Assembly: GCA_903866825.1 (NCBI GenBank)
Contig: CAIPPE010000022.1
Span: forward strand, 1-32,498
Source: an uncultured Methylococcaceae bacterium
GTDB taxonomy: Bacteria; Pseudomonadota; Gammaproteobacteria; Methylococcales; Methylomonadaceae
DNA: 32,498 nt
Direction: 5' to 3'
Under the pieces are notes generated by a model. That model was given only the letters and a program-made list of their open reading frames with translations. It was not told where the DNA came from and made no database searches. The stretch's first letter is position 1, and each line of letters opens with the position of its first letter. The position numbers were made by a program, and so were the translations under genes. Shown one piece after another: positions 7,700-18,680 of the stretch.

Positions 7700-9805
7700 T
7701 TAAGTTTTACGTTTCACTTCTATTATATTGGGTGCACAGCTTATTTTATTAAGAATTTGACTTAATTGATTAGTATCCACAACCTGAATGGTTAAGTTTA
7801 AGGTCGCTGAAAAATCAGGGTGAGTATCAAGGGCCGCGTTATAGATATGAATTTTAGCCTGCGCAAGGATTTGAGATACATTGTTCAGTAAGTTTTCGGC
7901 ACTAAAGGCTTGAACAATAATCGGTACAGCATGGCTGGCTTTTTTATCTCCCCAAGACACTGAGATGAGTTGGGGCTTTTTTTCTATAGGCAGTTGAGTG
8001 ATATTTTTACAATCTAGCCGGTGGATAGTAATGCCGCTATGATGAGAAATATAGCCAATAATGTCATCGCCTACGACGGGAGAACAGCAGTGAGCCAACG
8101 TCGTATGGACGTTATCAATGCCTGCCACAGAAATCATCGATTTAAACGACGGTTCCTTCTGTCTAGCATTCGGTACATTCTCAAGTTCAGGAACCTTTAG
8201 ATAGCCCGCAATCTGCCGGTTATTAATATCACTACGCCCAATGGCTTCAAGTAATGCGTCAGTAGTGGGTTGCTTAAAATGGCTTAGCATATCGACCCAG
8301 TTCAGGGTTTTTATGCCTAAGCGCTTACTTTCTTTCTCTAAAAGTAGTTTTCCCCTGGCAATGTTTTCAATTTGTTGTTGATTACGAAACCAGTTTTTTA
8401 CTTTGGTAATGGCCCGCGATGTTTTTAAATAGCCAAGATTGGGGTCTATCCAGTTATGGTTAGGAGCGCTTTCTTTAGTCGTTAATATTTCTATTTGTTC
8501 ACCTGATTTAAGCGAGTAGGTCAATGGGACAATTCTGCCATTCACTTTTGCGCCCCGACAGCGATGACCAATTTCTGTATGAACGGCGTAAGCAAAATCC
8601 AGCGGTGTTGAACCTTTGACTAAATCGATCAGTTTACCCGCTGGCGTTAAGACATAAACCCGATCGTTAAATAGTTCACTACGAAAGTTTTCGCTTAATA
8701 CGTCGTCTATGTTTTTTTGGGCCAGTAATTTTCGTAAGCTGGCCACGCCTTTTTCAATAGCGGCAGATTGTCTGCCACCTTCTTTATAGGCCCAATGTGC
8801 GGCAACACCAAGTTCCGCATAATCGTGCATTTGTCGAGTACGAATTTGTACTTCGATACGATTGCCTTGAGGATCTAAGATGACAGTATGCAGTGATTGA
8901 TAGCCATTTTCTTTGGGATTCGCTATATAGTCGTCAAATTCTTTAGGGATATACTGCCAAACGCTGTGCACAATTCCCAAGGCGGTATAGCATTGCGTTA
9001 AATTATCGACAATAACCCGCACCGCTAACAAGTCGTAGAGCTCGTTGAAGTCTAATTGCTTGTGCTGCATTTTTCGCCAGATGCTATAAATGTGCTTGGG
9101 GCGTCCATAGCAAGTGCCATTTATATTTTCACTGCTTAAGTGTTGCTGTAAAAGCTCAACAAAACTATTTATACAGTTTTCCCGTTGCACTCGATTGTTG
9201 GCTAGAGACTTTGCGATACCTCGATAAGCTTGAGGCTCTAAATACCGGAAAGCCATATCTTCAAGTTCCCATTTGAACTGATGAACACCCAGTCGATTGG
9301 CAATCGGGGCATAGATATCCAGTGTTTCTTGCGAGATGAAGTGTCTCAATTCATAGGTTTCTTTAGCTAAGTTCCGTAAGCGATGGAGGCGGTAAGCCAG
9401 TTTAATTAATACGGCCCTAACATCCTGAGTCATTGATAAAAGCATACGACGTAATGTCTCAGCTTCATTCGGCTTTTTCGTCATGTCCTTAGAATAAACC
9501 GTTAAATTGTTCAACCAGTTCACATCTTTAACAATGGCCGCGATAGTTTCACCAAATAAGGCTTTAATATCAGGCTGGGGGTTTAATTGGCCTAGACGAG
9601 GATCGCTTAAGATCGCAGCAATAAGGGTTTTGTTGTCAACCTTATAAGTTTTTAAAATGGCGGCAACCTCAGTGCCTTTAGGTCGATAATAATGCGGATC
9701 ATCTGGAATGCGACCAATAATTTCTAAGGCAAGATCAAGTTCACTAGTTTCACTATCTGAAAAGTAGCTAGAAAGTGGTTGAGAGGGATCTGTGGTCTTA
9801 TGCAT
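7700..9805 (-). CDS. relA: (p)ppGpp synthetase RelA (monofunctional type)
   Basis: A 701-residue long RSH protein. The pseudo-hydrolase domain (about 20-175) has lost the HD metal site: where SpoT and Rel have HDxxED this protein reads SDPRLG (67-72). The synthetase domain (about 235-345) carries EFDD at 289-292, the acidic EXDD motif of monofunctional RelA rather than the RXKD of bifunctional enzymes. A TGS domain (about 382-440), a helical region, a zinc-finger-like part with HCC (572-574) and Cys599, and a C-terminal ACT domain (about 626-700) follow. It should bind stalled ribosomes and make (p)ppGpp from ATP and GTP/GDP. A separate SpoT-like hydrolase is expected elsewhere in the genome. 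Its promoter is seen at 9889-9916. Confidence 0.93.
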   Translation of the reverse strand: MHKTTDPSQPLSSYFSDSETSELDLALEIIGRIPDDPHYYRPKGTEVAAILKTYKVDNKTLIAAILSDPRLGQLNPQPDIKALFGETIAAIVKDVNWLNNLTVYSKDMTKKPNEAETLRRMLLSMTQDVRAVLIKLAYRLHRLRNLAKETYELRHFISQETLDIYAPIANRLGVHQFKWELEDMAFRYLEPQAYRGIAKSLANNRVQRENCINSFVELLQQHLSSENINGTCYGRPKHIYSIWRKMQHKQLDFNELYDLLAVRVIVDNLTQCYTALGIVHSVWQYIPKEFDDYIANPKENGYQSLHTVILDPQGNRIEVQIRTRQMHDYAELGVAAHWAYKEGGRQSAAIEKGVASLRKLLAQKNIDDVLSENFRSELFNDRVYVLTPAGKLIDLVKGSTPLDFAYAVHTEIGHRCRGAKVNGRIVPLTYSLKSGEQIEILTTKESAPNHNWIDPNLGYLKTSRAITKVKNWFRNQQQIENIARGKLLLEKESKRLGIKTLNWVDMLSHFKQPTTDALLEAIGRSDINNRQIAGYLKVPELENVPNARQKEPSFKSMISVAGIDNVHTTLAHCCSPVVGDDIIGYISHHSGITIHRLDCKNITQLPIEKKPQLISVSWGDKKASHAVPIIVQAFSAENLLNNVSQILAQAKIHIYNAALDTHPDFSATLNLTIQVVDTNQLSQILNKISCAPNIIEVKRKT

Positions 9806-9888
9806 TGAGGTGAGGGTGGAAGATGAGATAAACCGAATAATTATGGGTTAGATTAGCAGAAATCAACCCTTAATATCAGAGTAGACGC

Positions 9889-9916
9889 ATTATAAAGTTC
9901 AGTCTAACTAAATCAA
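9889..9916 (-). promoter_or_regulatory. Sigma70-type promoter of relA-polA
   Basis: On the minus strand TTGATT (9916-9911) and a perfect TATAAT (9894-9889) are separated by 16 bases. Transcription would begin near 9882, giving a leader of about 75 bases before the relA ATG. The tandem array begins about 80 bases upstream of this promoter. Confidence 0.6.
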
Positions 9917-9995
9917 TGTGTTAGGTGATAATCATTTGTCCGTATAAAAAATGCATAAGAATGGCGCAATCAATCATTACCCTACAGTTTTCGTA

Positions 9996-10394
9996 GTCTT
10001 GTCTGTCGTATTTAGATGTTTGGATGTAGCAAACATCTCCATGTTTACGTTAAACAGAACCTTGTTTGTTACATTCTTAATCTCTTTTAGAGTAAACATG
10101 ATCTTGTTTGCTACAAACAAGTATTCTTTTGCTCTAAAAATGGTTCTGTTTACTCCGAAAGTCTTTCTTTTTAGCGCATTCAAGGTTCTGTTTGCGACAA
10201 AAGGAAGTCTGTTTAGAGTAAACATGATCTTGTTTGTAGCAAACAAGTATCCTTTTGCTCTAAAAGTGGTTCTGTTTACTCTGGAAGTCTTTCCTTTTAG
10301 AGCATTCTGGGTCTTGTTTAGAGCAAGCTAGTCCTTGTTTGTTAGGTTTAAGTATTGATCTACTACAACCCCGATCTTGTTTGCCGCACTCTTG
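9996..10394 (+). repeat. Array of nineteen 21-bp tandem units with internal dyad symmetry
   Basis: The 399 bases divide exactly into 19 units of 21 bp with no insertion or deletion. The common pattern is YTGTTT at unit positions 4-9, a variable five-base centre (10-14), and AAA at 15-17, so most units are palindromic around position 12. The clearest is CTTGTTTGTAGCAAACAAG within 10227-10247. Units differ from each other but keep phase. A higher-order period of six units (126 bp) is visible: 10101-10184 and 10227-10310 differ at 11 of 84 positions by my count. No unique spacers exist, so it is not CRISPR. The array lies between the divergent relA and purC genes. Long open frames across it on both strands are a by-product of 21 being a multiple of three. 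Confidence 0.92.
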
Positions 10395-10574
10395 ATAACG
10401 CGTGTATTAATTTACAAGCATTTCGCTTTCAAGAATAATGTTAAAATCGCTTCAGCAATAACGATGTCACTGAAGAAATGGACTGTAAGTAGACTAACTA
10501 GCGTTAAATCTATTCGATACAGTTAATTCTTTATCAACAAATCGTTTCAAATTTTAAAACCTTTGCGAGGAATT
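10395..10574 (+). promoter_or_regulatory. Leader and candidate promoter region of purC
   Basis: This stretch lies between the array and the purC start. A candidate promoter is TTTACA (10411-10416) with AATAAT (10434-10439) 17 bases on; a TGTTAAAAT extended -10-like word at 10439-10447 is an alternative. A 6-bp stem CTTCAG (10450-10455) / CTGAAG (10470-10475) would fall in the leader. No PurR-type operator was recognised. The region 9806-9995 on the other side of the array holds only the relA promoter and nothing else I can name. Confidence 0.3.
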
Positions 10575-11471
10575 ATGACTACGCCGGCCGCTTTATATCA
10601 ATCAACACTGACTTCTTTAAAACTAAGGGCGCGTGGAAAAGTAAGAGATATCTATGATATTGATGATAACACCATGTTGATAGTGGCAACCGATAGGCTT
10701 TCTGCGTTCGATGTTATTTTACCCGATCCAATTCCGGGTAAAGGCCGCGTATTAACACGCATATCAAACTTCTGGTTTAAGACCTTGGGTCACATCATGC
10801 CTAATCATTTGACCGATATCAGTTTACAAACTGTTTTACCTGATGAGTCTGAACGTAATCAGGTTGAAGGTCGCTCGGTGATTGTCAGAAAATTAAAACC
10901 CTTACCGGTTGAAGCTATCGTACGGGGTTATTTGATAGGTTCCGGCTGGAAAGATTATCTAAAATCAGGTGAGGTATGTGGTATTAAATTACCGTCTGGC
11001 TTGCAACAGGCGCAACAATTACCCGAAGCAATTTATACTCCCTCAACAAAAGCGGCGATGGATCAGCATGATGAAAATGTATCGTTTGAAGCCACGGTTG
11101 CTTTGATGGGAAAAGACCTGGCAGAGCAAGTGCGTGACGCCAGCTTAAAGATCTATCAGGAAGCCGCCGCCTATGCAAAGGAGCGCGGTATTATTATTGC
11201 CGATACGAAGTTTGAATTTGGAGTGGATGATGAAGGCACTTTATATCTGATTGATGAAGTGTTAACACCGGATTCCTCAAGGTTCTGGCCGGCTGATCAA
11301 TATCAGGTTGGAGTCAGTCCGCCCAGCTTTGATAAACAGTATATTCGTGATTATCTGGAGACACTTAATTGGAATAAAACAGCACCCGGTCCGCTATTGC
11401 CTGCTGAAGTGACAGAGTTTTGTGCAAAAAAATATCACGAAGCAGAGGTCCGGTTAGTTGGAGAGGTATGA
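10575..11471 (+). CDS. purC: Phosphoribosylaminoimidazole-succinocarboxamide synthase
   Basis: A 298-residue SAICAR synthetase that condenses CAIR with aspartate using ATP in purine biosynthesis. Family sequences are clear: RGKVRDIYD near the N terminus (glycine-rich ATP loop), [32 protein letters not shown] and the [10 protein letters not shown] block. It is the roughly 300-residue form that includes the DNWNK-like region and a longer C terminus. The open frame extends upstream to a TTG at 10563, but the GCGAGGAA Shine-Dalgarno lies inside that extension and points to the ATG at 10575. It stands alone, between the tandem array and the atp operon promoter. Confidence 0.95.
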   Translation: MTTPAALYQSTLTSLKLRARGKVRDIYDIDDNTMLIVATDRLSAFDVILPDPIPGKGRVLTRISNFWFKTLGHIMPNHLTDISLQTVLPDESERNQVEGRSVIVRKLKPLPVEAIVRGYLIGSGWKDYLKSGEVCGIKLPSGLQQAQQLPEAIYTPSTKAAMDQHDENVSFEATVALMGKDLAEQVRDASLKIYQEAAAYAKERGIIIADTKFEFGVDDEGTLYLIDEVLTPDSSRFWPADQYQVGVSPPSFDKQYIRDYLETLNWNKTAPGPLLPAEVTEFCAKKYHEAEVRLVGEV

Positions 11472-11609
11472 TCTGATTTTTTGAACAGAAAATATTATGC
11501 TACTTGGGTATTTTAATACTCATACCATAATCTAAGTAAGGTATAATGCATTCGAATAATTCGATACGCTGTAATTAGATATAAATACAGGATTTGAATT
11601 TATTCTACC

Positions 11610-11638
11610 TTGATTTAATTTGCATCGATATATATAAT
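11610..11638 (+). promoter_or_regulatory. Sigma70-type promoter of the atp operon
   Basis: TTGATT (11610-11615) and a perfect TATAAT (11633-11638) with a 17-base spacer. Transcription would start near 11645, leaving a very short leader of about 20 bases that holds the GGAGGG Shine-Dalgarno of atpI. The rest of 11472-11609 contains an imperfect hairpin (GGGTATT/AATACTC near 11506) without a T tract, so no convincing purC terminator was found. Confidence 0.65.
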
Positions 11639-11666
11639 CCCTGAGCTACTGCGTTTGGAGGGTTAT

Positions 11667-12026
11667 GTGATCGGTAGAAATTTATCTACGGTCAGTAAGA
11701 TTCTGAGTTATCAAGTCTTGATAATACTGATGATCACTGCGGGCTTTGGTTTTTTTGGTGGGCAATATCAAGGCTTATCTGGTTTTTTAGGAGGGATTGC
11801 GGCTTTTATGCCCAATCTTTTCTTTGCGTTAATGGTATACAAATCGTCTAGACAATCGGCAAGAAAGGTTGTCAATTCTTTTTATGTAGGAGAGTCAGGA
11901 AAGTTATTATTAACAGCTGTAATGTTCATAATAATTTTTAATGTTCCTGGTATAAAAATATTACCGCTGCTAGTGTGCTATATTGCAGCATTATCAGTTT
12001 TTTGGTTCGCACTATTGATGCGTTAA
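11667..12026 (+). CDS. atpI: ATP synthase subunit I (assembly factor)
   Basis: A 119-residue hydrophobic protein with four predicted membrane segments, first in the atp operon, as is usual for AtpI, which helps assemble the c-ring. The sequence is weakly conserved, so the call rests on position, size and topology. The open frame begins with TTG at 11655, but a GGAGG at 11657-11661 lies inside those first codons and is the ribosome site; the GTG at 11667, 5 bases after it, is the better start. The overlapping ATG at 11665 is immediately followed by a stop in its own frame. atpB follows after 27 bases. Confidence 0.85.
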   Translation: MIGRNLSTVSKILSYQVLIILMITAGFGFFGGQYQGLSGFLGGIAAFMPNLFFALMVYKSSRQSARKVVNSFYVGESGKLLLTAVMFIIIFNVPGIKILPLLVCYIAALSVFWFALLMR

Positions 12027-12830
<804 letters not shown>

Positions 12831-12860
12831 TTATTGTTTATCCTTTTATTATTTAAATAA

Positions 12861-13163
<303 letters not shown>

Positions 13164-13208
13164 TAATATCCCGTCGTTTTTATTTAATAGCAACAAGAGG
13201 AACGCATC

Positions 13209-13682
13209 GTGAGTATCAATGCTACTCTGATTGGGCAAATGATTACCTTTGCACTTCTGGTTTGGTTTACCATGAAGTACATCTGGCCGCCTTTATTTGA
13301 CTCTTTAGAAGAACGTAAAAAGAAAATTGCCGATGGTTTGGCGGCTGCTGAAAAAGGGCAGGAAGATATTCTGTTAGCTGAAAAGAAAGCCAAGAGTGTA
13401 TTGAAAGCAGCCAAAGAACAATCTTCAGAGATTGTTACCCTGGCTCAGAAACGTGCTAATGAAATTGTTGAAGAATCAAAAGACACTGCTAAACAAGAAG
13501 GTGAAAGATTGATTCTGGCGGCAAAAGCACAAATTGAACAAGAAATACAGCAGGCTAAAGAAGGTTTGCGTCAGCAAGTTGCTGAGTTGGCTTTGAGTGC
13601 GGCAGAACAAATTCTGGGTGCAGAAATTGATAAAGCCAAACATCAAGATATTATTAGTAAAGTTTCTAATCAACTGGGTTAA
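13209..13682 (+). CDS. atpF: ATP synthase Fo subunit b
   Basis: A 157-residue peripheral-stalk protein: one N-terminal membrane helix (about 5-25) followed by a long charged helix rich in Ala, Glu, Lys and Gln that dimerises and contacts delta and F1. Length matches the E. coli-type b subunit of 156 residues. The start is GTG, supported by AAGAGG 8 bases upstream. It ends 5 bases before atpH, so the two are likely translationally coupled. Confidence 0.95.
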   Translation: MSINATLIGQMITFALLVWFTMKYIWPPLFDSLEERKKKIADGLAAAEKGQEDILLAEKKAKSVLKAAKEQSSEIVTLAQKRANEIVEESKDTAKQEGERLILAAKAQIEQEIQQAKEGLRQQVAELALSAAEQILGAEIDKAKHQDIISKVSNQLG

Positions 13683-13687
13683 GCGTA

Positions 13688-14221
13688 ATGAGCGAACTGG
13701 CAACATTAGCAAGGCCTTATGCAGCTGCAGTTTTTAAAAGAGCTAAAGAAACTCATGCGACTGCAGAGTGGTCCAAGAGCTTGGCTTTTATGTCAGCTGT
13801 ACTTAAAAATGAAGATATTTCTGTTGTAGTTGATAATCCAAAAGTTAATAAAGAAAGGTTATCGACGTTGATGCTGGATATTTGCCAAGAGCATATTAAT
13901 GCAGAGAATGGTAATTTTCTAAAGTTGCTGGTGCATAACAACCGATTAGTTCTGTTGCCTCATATTGCTACATTATTTGAGGCGTATAAAGCTGAAGATG
14001 AAGGTTATGTCGAAGTTCAGGTCTTAACTGCTTACACTTTATCTAAAGAAGCTAAGCAGCGTTTTACAGCTACTTTGGAAAAAACTTTAGGCAAGAAAAT
14101 TCATATGAATGTTGCCGTTGATAAATCATTAATTGGTGGCGTTTTAGTAAGGGCAGGCGACAGAGTCATTGACGGATCTATAAAAGGTCGGCTTCAACAA
14201 ATGCAAAAAGCACTACAGTGA
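13688..14221 (+). CDS. atpH: ATP synthase F1 subunit delta
   Basis: A 177-residue soluble OSCP/delta protein that links the peripheral stalk to the top of the F1 head. The N-terminal helical domain starts LATLARPYAAAVFKRA, a family hallmark, and the C-terminal part has the conserved KSLIGGVLVRAGDRVIDGSI block. It starts 5 bases after atpF and precedes atpA by 16 bases. Confidence 0.95.
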   Translation: MSELATLARPYAAAVFKRAKETHATAEWSKSLAFMSAVLKNEDISVVVDNPKVNKERLSTLMLDICQEHINAENGNFLKLLVHNNRLVLLPHIATLFEAYKAEDEGYVEVQVLTAYTLSKEAKQRFTATLEKTLGKKIHMNVAVDKSLIGGVLVRAGDRVIDGSIKGRLQQMQKALQ

Positions 14222-14237
14222 GAGTGAGAAATAGAAC

Positions 14238-15779
14238 ATGCAATTAAACCCATCTGAAATAAGTGATCTTATAAAAAAGAAGATCGAAAACTTCGACTTA
14301 AGTGCCGAAGCGCATACAGAAGGTACCGTAGTCAGCGTCACTGACGGTATTGTTAGAGTACATGGTCTTTCAGAAGCGATGCAAGGTGAGATGCTTGAGT
14401 TCCCGGGTAATACCTATGGGATGGCGCTTAACCTTGAAAGAGATTCAGTTGGTGTGGTGGTATTAGGTAACTATCAGCACATTACTGAAGGCGATACTGT
14501 TAAATGTACTGGAAAAATTTTAGAAGTCCCTGTTGGTGAAGCATTACTTGGTCGCGTTGTTGATGCGCTGGGTAATCCAATTGACGGTAAAGGTGCTATA
14601 GATACGACTGAAACGGCCCCGATTGAAAAAATTGCGCCCGGCGTTATTGCACGTCAATCCGTTGATCAGCCCGTGCAAATAGGTCTGAAATCAATTGATG
14701 CGATGATTCCAGTCGGTCGTGGTCAACGCGAATTGATTATTGGCGATAGACAGACAGGTAAAACTGCGATTGCTATTGATGCCATTATTAATCAAAAAGG
14801 CACTGGCATTAAATGTATTTATGTAGCGATTGGTCAAAAACGTTCATCGATTGCTAACGTAGTACGTAAGCTTGAAGAACACGGAGCCTTGGCACATACC
14901 ATTATTGTTGCAGCTTCTGCTTCTGAATCAGCAGCGTTACAATTTATTGCTCCGTATACCGGTTGTTCAATGGGTGAGTTCTTCAGAGATCGAGGTGAAG
15001 ATGCCCTCATTATTTATGATGATTTGACTAAACAGGCTTGGGCTTATCGTCAAGTATCATTGTTATTACGTAGACCACCAGGTCGTGAAGCGTATCCAGG
15101 TGACGTGTTTTACTTACATTCGCGTTTATTGGAAAGAGCGTCAAGAATTAATGCAGCCGAAGTTGAAAAATTGACTGGCGGTAAAGTAAAAGGCAAAACA
15201 GGTTCTTTAACTGCATTACCGATTATTGAAACTCAAGGTGGTGACGTATCTGCCTTCGTACCAACCAACGTAATTTCTATTACGGATGGTCAGATTTTCT
15301 TGGAAAGTAACTTATTTAACTCAGGTATTCGTCCAGCGGTCAACGCGGGTCTGTCAGTATCGCGAGTAGGTGGTGCTGCACAAACCAAGATTATTAAAAA
15401 GCTCGGGGGTGGTACACGTCTTGATTTGGCTCAATACCGTGAATTAGCGGCTTTTGCTCAGTTTGCTTCAGATTTGGATGAAAGCACGCGCAAGCAAATT
15501 GAACGTGGTCAACGCGTCACTGAGTTGATGAAGCAAAATCAGTATTCGCCGATGTCAGTTGCACAAATGGCAGTCTCATTGTTTGCTGCGAATGAAGGTT
15601 TTCTTGATGGTATAGAAGTCAATAAGGTGCTAAGTTTTGAATCTGCATTGCATCTATATGTGAAATCGGAACATGCTGAGTTACTTGATAACATTAATGC
15701 GACTGGCGATTTTAATAATGAAATAAGCAGCCGCTTACGCACTGCAATAGAAACTTTCATTAAAACTCATAGTTGGTAA
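14238..15779 (+). CDS. atpA: ATP synthase F1 subunit alpha
   Basis: A 513-residue regulatory nucleotide-binding subunit, the same length as the E. coli protein. The Walker A motif is GDRQTGKT, the Walker B region reads ALIIYDDL, and the catalytic-interface arginine is in the conserved [17 protein letters not shown] segment. The N-terminal beta-barrel and C-terminal helical bundle are complete. A GAGAGTGAG ribosome site precedes the ATG. Confidence 0.98.
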   Translation: MQLNPSEISDLIKKKIENFDLSAEAHTEGTVVSVTDGIVRVHGLSEAMQGEMLEFPGNTYGMALNLERDSVGVVVLGNYQHITEGDTVKCTGKILEVPVGEALLGRVVDALGNPIDGKGAIDTTETAPIEKIAPGVIARQSVDQPVQIGLKSIDAMIPVGRGQRELIIGDRQTGKTAIAIDAIINQKGTGIKCIYVAIGQKRSSIANVVRKLEEHGALAHTIIVAASASESAALQFIAPYTGCSMGEFFRDRGEDALIIYDDLTKQAWAYRQVSLLLRRPPGREAYPGDVFYLHSRLLERASRINAAEVEKLTGGKVKGKTGSLTALPIIETQGGDVSAFVPTNVISITDGQIFLESNLFNSGIRPAVNAGLSVSRVGGAAQTKIIKKLGGGTRLDLAQYRELAAFAQFASDLDESTRKQIERGQRVTELMKQNQYSPMSVAQMAVSLFAANEGFLDGIEVNKVLSFESALHLYVKSEHAELLDNINATGDFNNEISSRLRTAIETFIKTHSW

Positions 15780-15791
15780 AAGGGTCTTCAA

Positions 15792-16655
15792 ATGGCTGTT
15801 GGTAAAGAAATACGCACAAAGATCGCGAGTATCAAGAATACTCAAAAGATCACTCGGGCAATGGAGATGGTTGCTGCGAGTAAAATGCGTAAAACAAAAG
15901 ACAGAATGCAGGCAACAAGGCCCTATTCTAAAAAGATAGGCCAAATTATTAAGCACTTGGCACAAGCCAATCCAGAATACAAGCACCCGTATTTAATAAC
16001 ACGTGATGTTAAACGTGTCGGTGTTATTTTGATAAGTTCTGATAGAGGTTTGTGCGGTGGTCTAAATTCAAATCTGTTTAGAAAAACGCTTGCTGAATTA
16101 TCTCAATGGAATAAAGCAAATATTGAAGTTGATATTTGTACTATAGGTACTAAAGCCTATGGTTTTTTCGGTAATTTAAAGTTGAATTTAGTCGGTCAGG
16201 TATCCAAATTAGGTGACGCTCCTCACCTACACGATATAATCGGCGTTATTAAAATAATGTTGGATGCTTACGAAGCAGGTAAGATTGATCAGTTATATGT
16301 CGTCAGTAACGAGTTTGTCAATACGATGACTCAACGACCAACTGTTGAAAAGCTTTTACCGGTTACCGCCTGCGATCTTGATGAAAATTTGGGTGGCCAT
16401 TGGGATTATATTTATGAACCTGATGCTAAAGAAGTTTTGGATCATTTATTGACTCGTTTTATAGAGTCAAAAGTATACCAGGGGCTGGTTGAAAATAATG
16501 CCTGTGAACAGGCTGCCAGAATGGTTGCTATGAAAAGCGCTTCAGATAACGCAGGAAATCTTATCGGTGAGTTGCAATTAATTTACAACAAAGCCAGGCA
16601 AGCTGCTATTACTCAAGAAATTTCGGAAATTGTTGCCGGTGCCGCCGCTGTTTAA
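15792..16655 (+). CDS. atpG: ATP synthase F1 subunit gamma
   Basis: A 287-residue central rotor shaft. The N-terminal helix ([20 protein letters not shown]) and the matching C-terminal helix ([18 protein letters not shown] and onward) form the coiled coil inside the alpha-beta ring; the middle Rossmann-like domain contains [11 protein letters not shown]. Length is typical. The gap to atpD is unusual in containing a dispersed-type repeat (see 16656-16682). Confidence 0.97.
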   Translation: MAVGKEIRTKIASIKNTQKITRAMEMVAASKMRKTKDRMQATRPYSKKIGQIIKHLAQANPEYKHPYLITRDVKRVGVILISSDRGLCGGLNSNLFRKTLAELSQWNKANIEVDICTIGTKAYGFFGNLKLNLVGQVSKLGDAPHLHDIIGVIKIMLDAYEAGKIDQLYVVSNEFVNTMTQRPTVEKLLPVTACDLDENLGGHWDYIYEPDAKEVLDHLLTRFIESKVYQGLVENNACEQAARMVAMKSASDNAGNLIGELQLIYNKARQAAITQEISEIVAGAAAV

Positions 16656-18098
<1,443 letters not shown>

Positions 18099-18103
18099 TG
18101 AAT

Positions 18104-18131
18104 ACCCTCTCCATCCTTGGATGGAGAGGGT
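18104..18131 (+). promoter_or_regulatory. Strong intra-operon hairpin between atpD and atpC
   Basis: ACCCTCTCCATCC (18104-18116) and GGATGGAGAGGGT (18119-18131) form a perfect 13-bp, GC-rich stem with a two-base loop. Only three T residues (18131-18133) follow, so it is not a full intrinsic terminator. It starts 5 bases after the beta-subunit stop and ends about 18 bases before the epsilon start. It may protect the upstream mRNA, partially terminate, or be a small repeat. Confidence 0.75.
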
Positions 18132-18149
18132 TTATGATAAGGTGAAGAA

Positions 18150-18572
18150 ATGACTATGACAGTACATGTAGATATTGTAAGTGCAGAAAAGGAGATATTT
18201 TCCGGAAGCGTGGAAATGGTTTTTGCACCGGGTGAGCTGGGAGAATTGGGCATTTCACCCCGTCATGCACCCTTGATTACAAAGCTGAATCCTGGCGAAG
18301 TTCGGGTAAAGATAAGTGACACTGAAAGTTATCCATTTTTTATATCAGGTGGGCTTTTAGAGGTGCAGCCTCATCTGGTGACAATTCTGGCTGATACAGC
18401 AGTAAGAGCAAAAGATATTGATGAAGTAGCGGCTTTGGAAGCTAAAGCAAGAGCTGAAGAAGCATTGGCAGATAAATCTGGAAAGATTGATTATGCAACA
18501 GCTCAATCACAACTACAGCAAGCTGTTATGCAATTAAGAACACTAGATAGGCATAGAAGACGTGGTGGCTAG
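18150..18572 (+). CDS. atpC: ATP synthase F1 subunit epsilon
   Basis: A 140-residue rotor subunit: an N-terminal beta-sandwich (about 3-87, with the conserved GELGILPRHAPL-like block here reading GELGISPRHAPLI) and a C-terminal two-helix domain that can inhibit ATP hydrolysis. Length matches E. coli epsilon. It ends the operon, with a classical terminator about 50 bases downstream. An AAGGTGA ribosome site precedes the ATG; a second ATG two codons on is possible. Confidence 0.96.
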   Translation: MTMTVHVDIVSAEKEIFSGSVEMVFAPGELGELGISPRHAPLITKLNPGEVRVKISDTESYPFFISGGLLEVQPHLVTILADTAVRAKDIDEVAALEAKARAEEALADKSGKIDYATAQSQLQQAVMQLRTLDRHRRRGG

Positions 18573-18622
18573 TTAATAGCCATATTTGACGTTGGTACGA
18601 TTACAGACAATACTTCAATTTT

Positions 18623-18663
18623 AAAAAAGCCCGATAGCGCCATATTCGTTATCGGGCTTTTTT
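18623..18663 (+). terminator. Rho-independent terminator of the atp operon
   Basis: AAAAAAGCCCGATA (18623-18636) pairs with TATCGGGCTTTTTT (18650-18663), with further pairing GCG/CGT inside and a seven-base loop. The hairpin is followed at once by the T tract that also forms its base. It separates atpC from glmU, whose start is 17 bases beyond. Confidence 0.92.
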
Positions 18664-18680
18664 GTTTAACAGGATTTTTC

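Noticed and set aside
9951-10331. A 126-residue plus-strand open frame and an 89-residue minus-strand frame across the first array
   Set aside because: Both run through 21-bp repeats, which keep any frame open because 21 is divisible by three. The products are Phe/Val/Asn-rich strings without domain character, and both strands are equally open.
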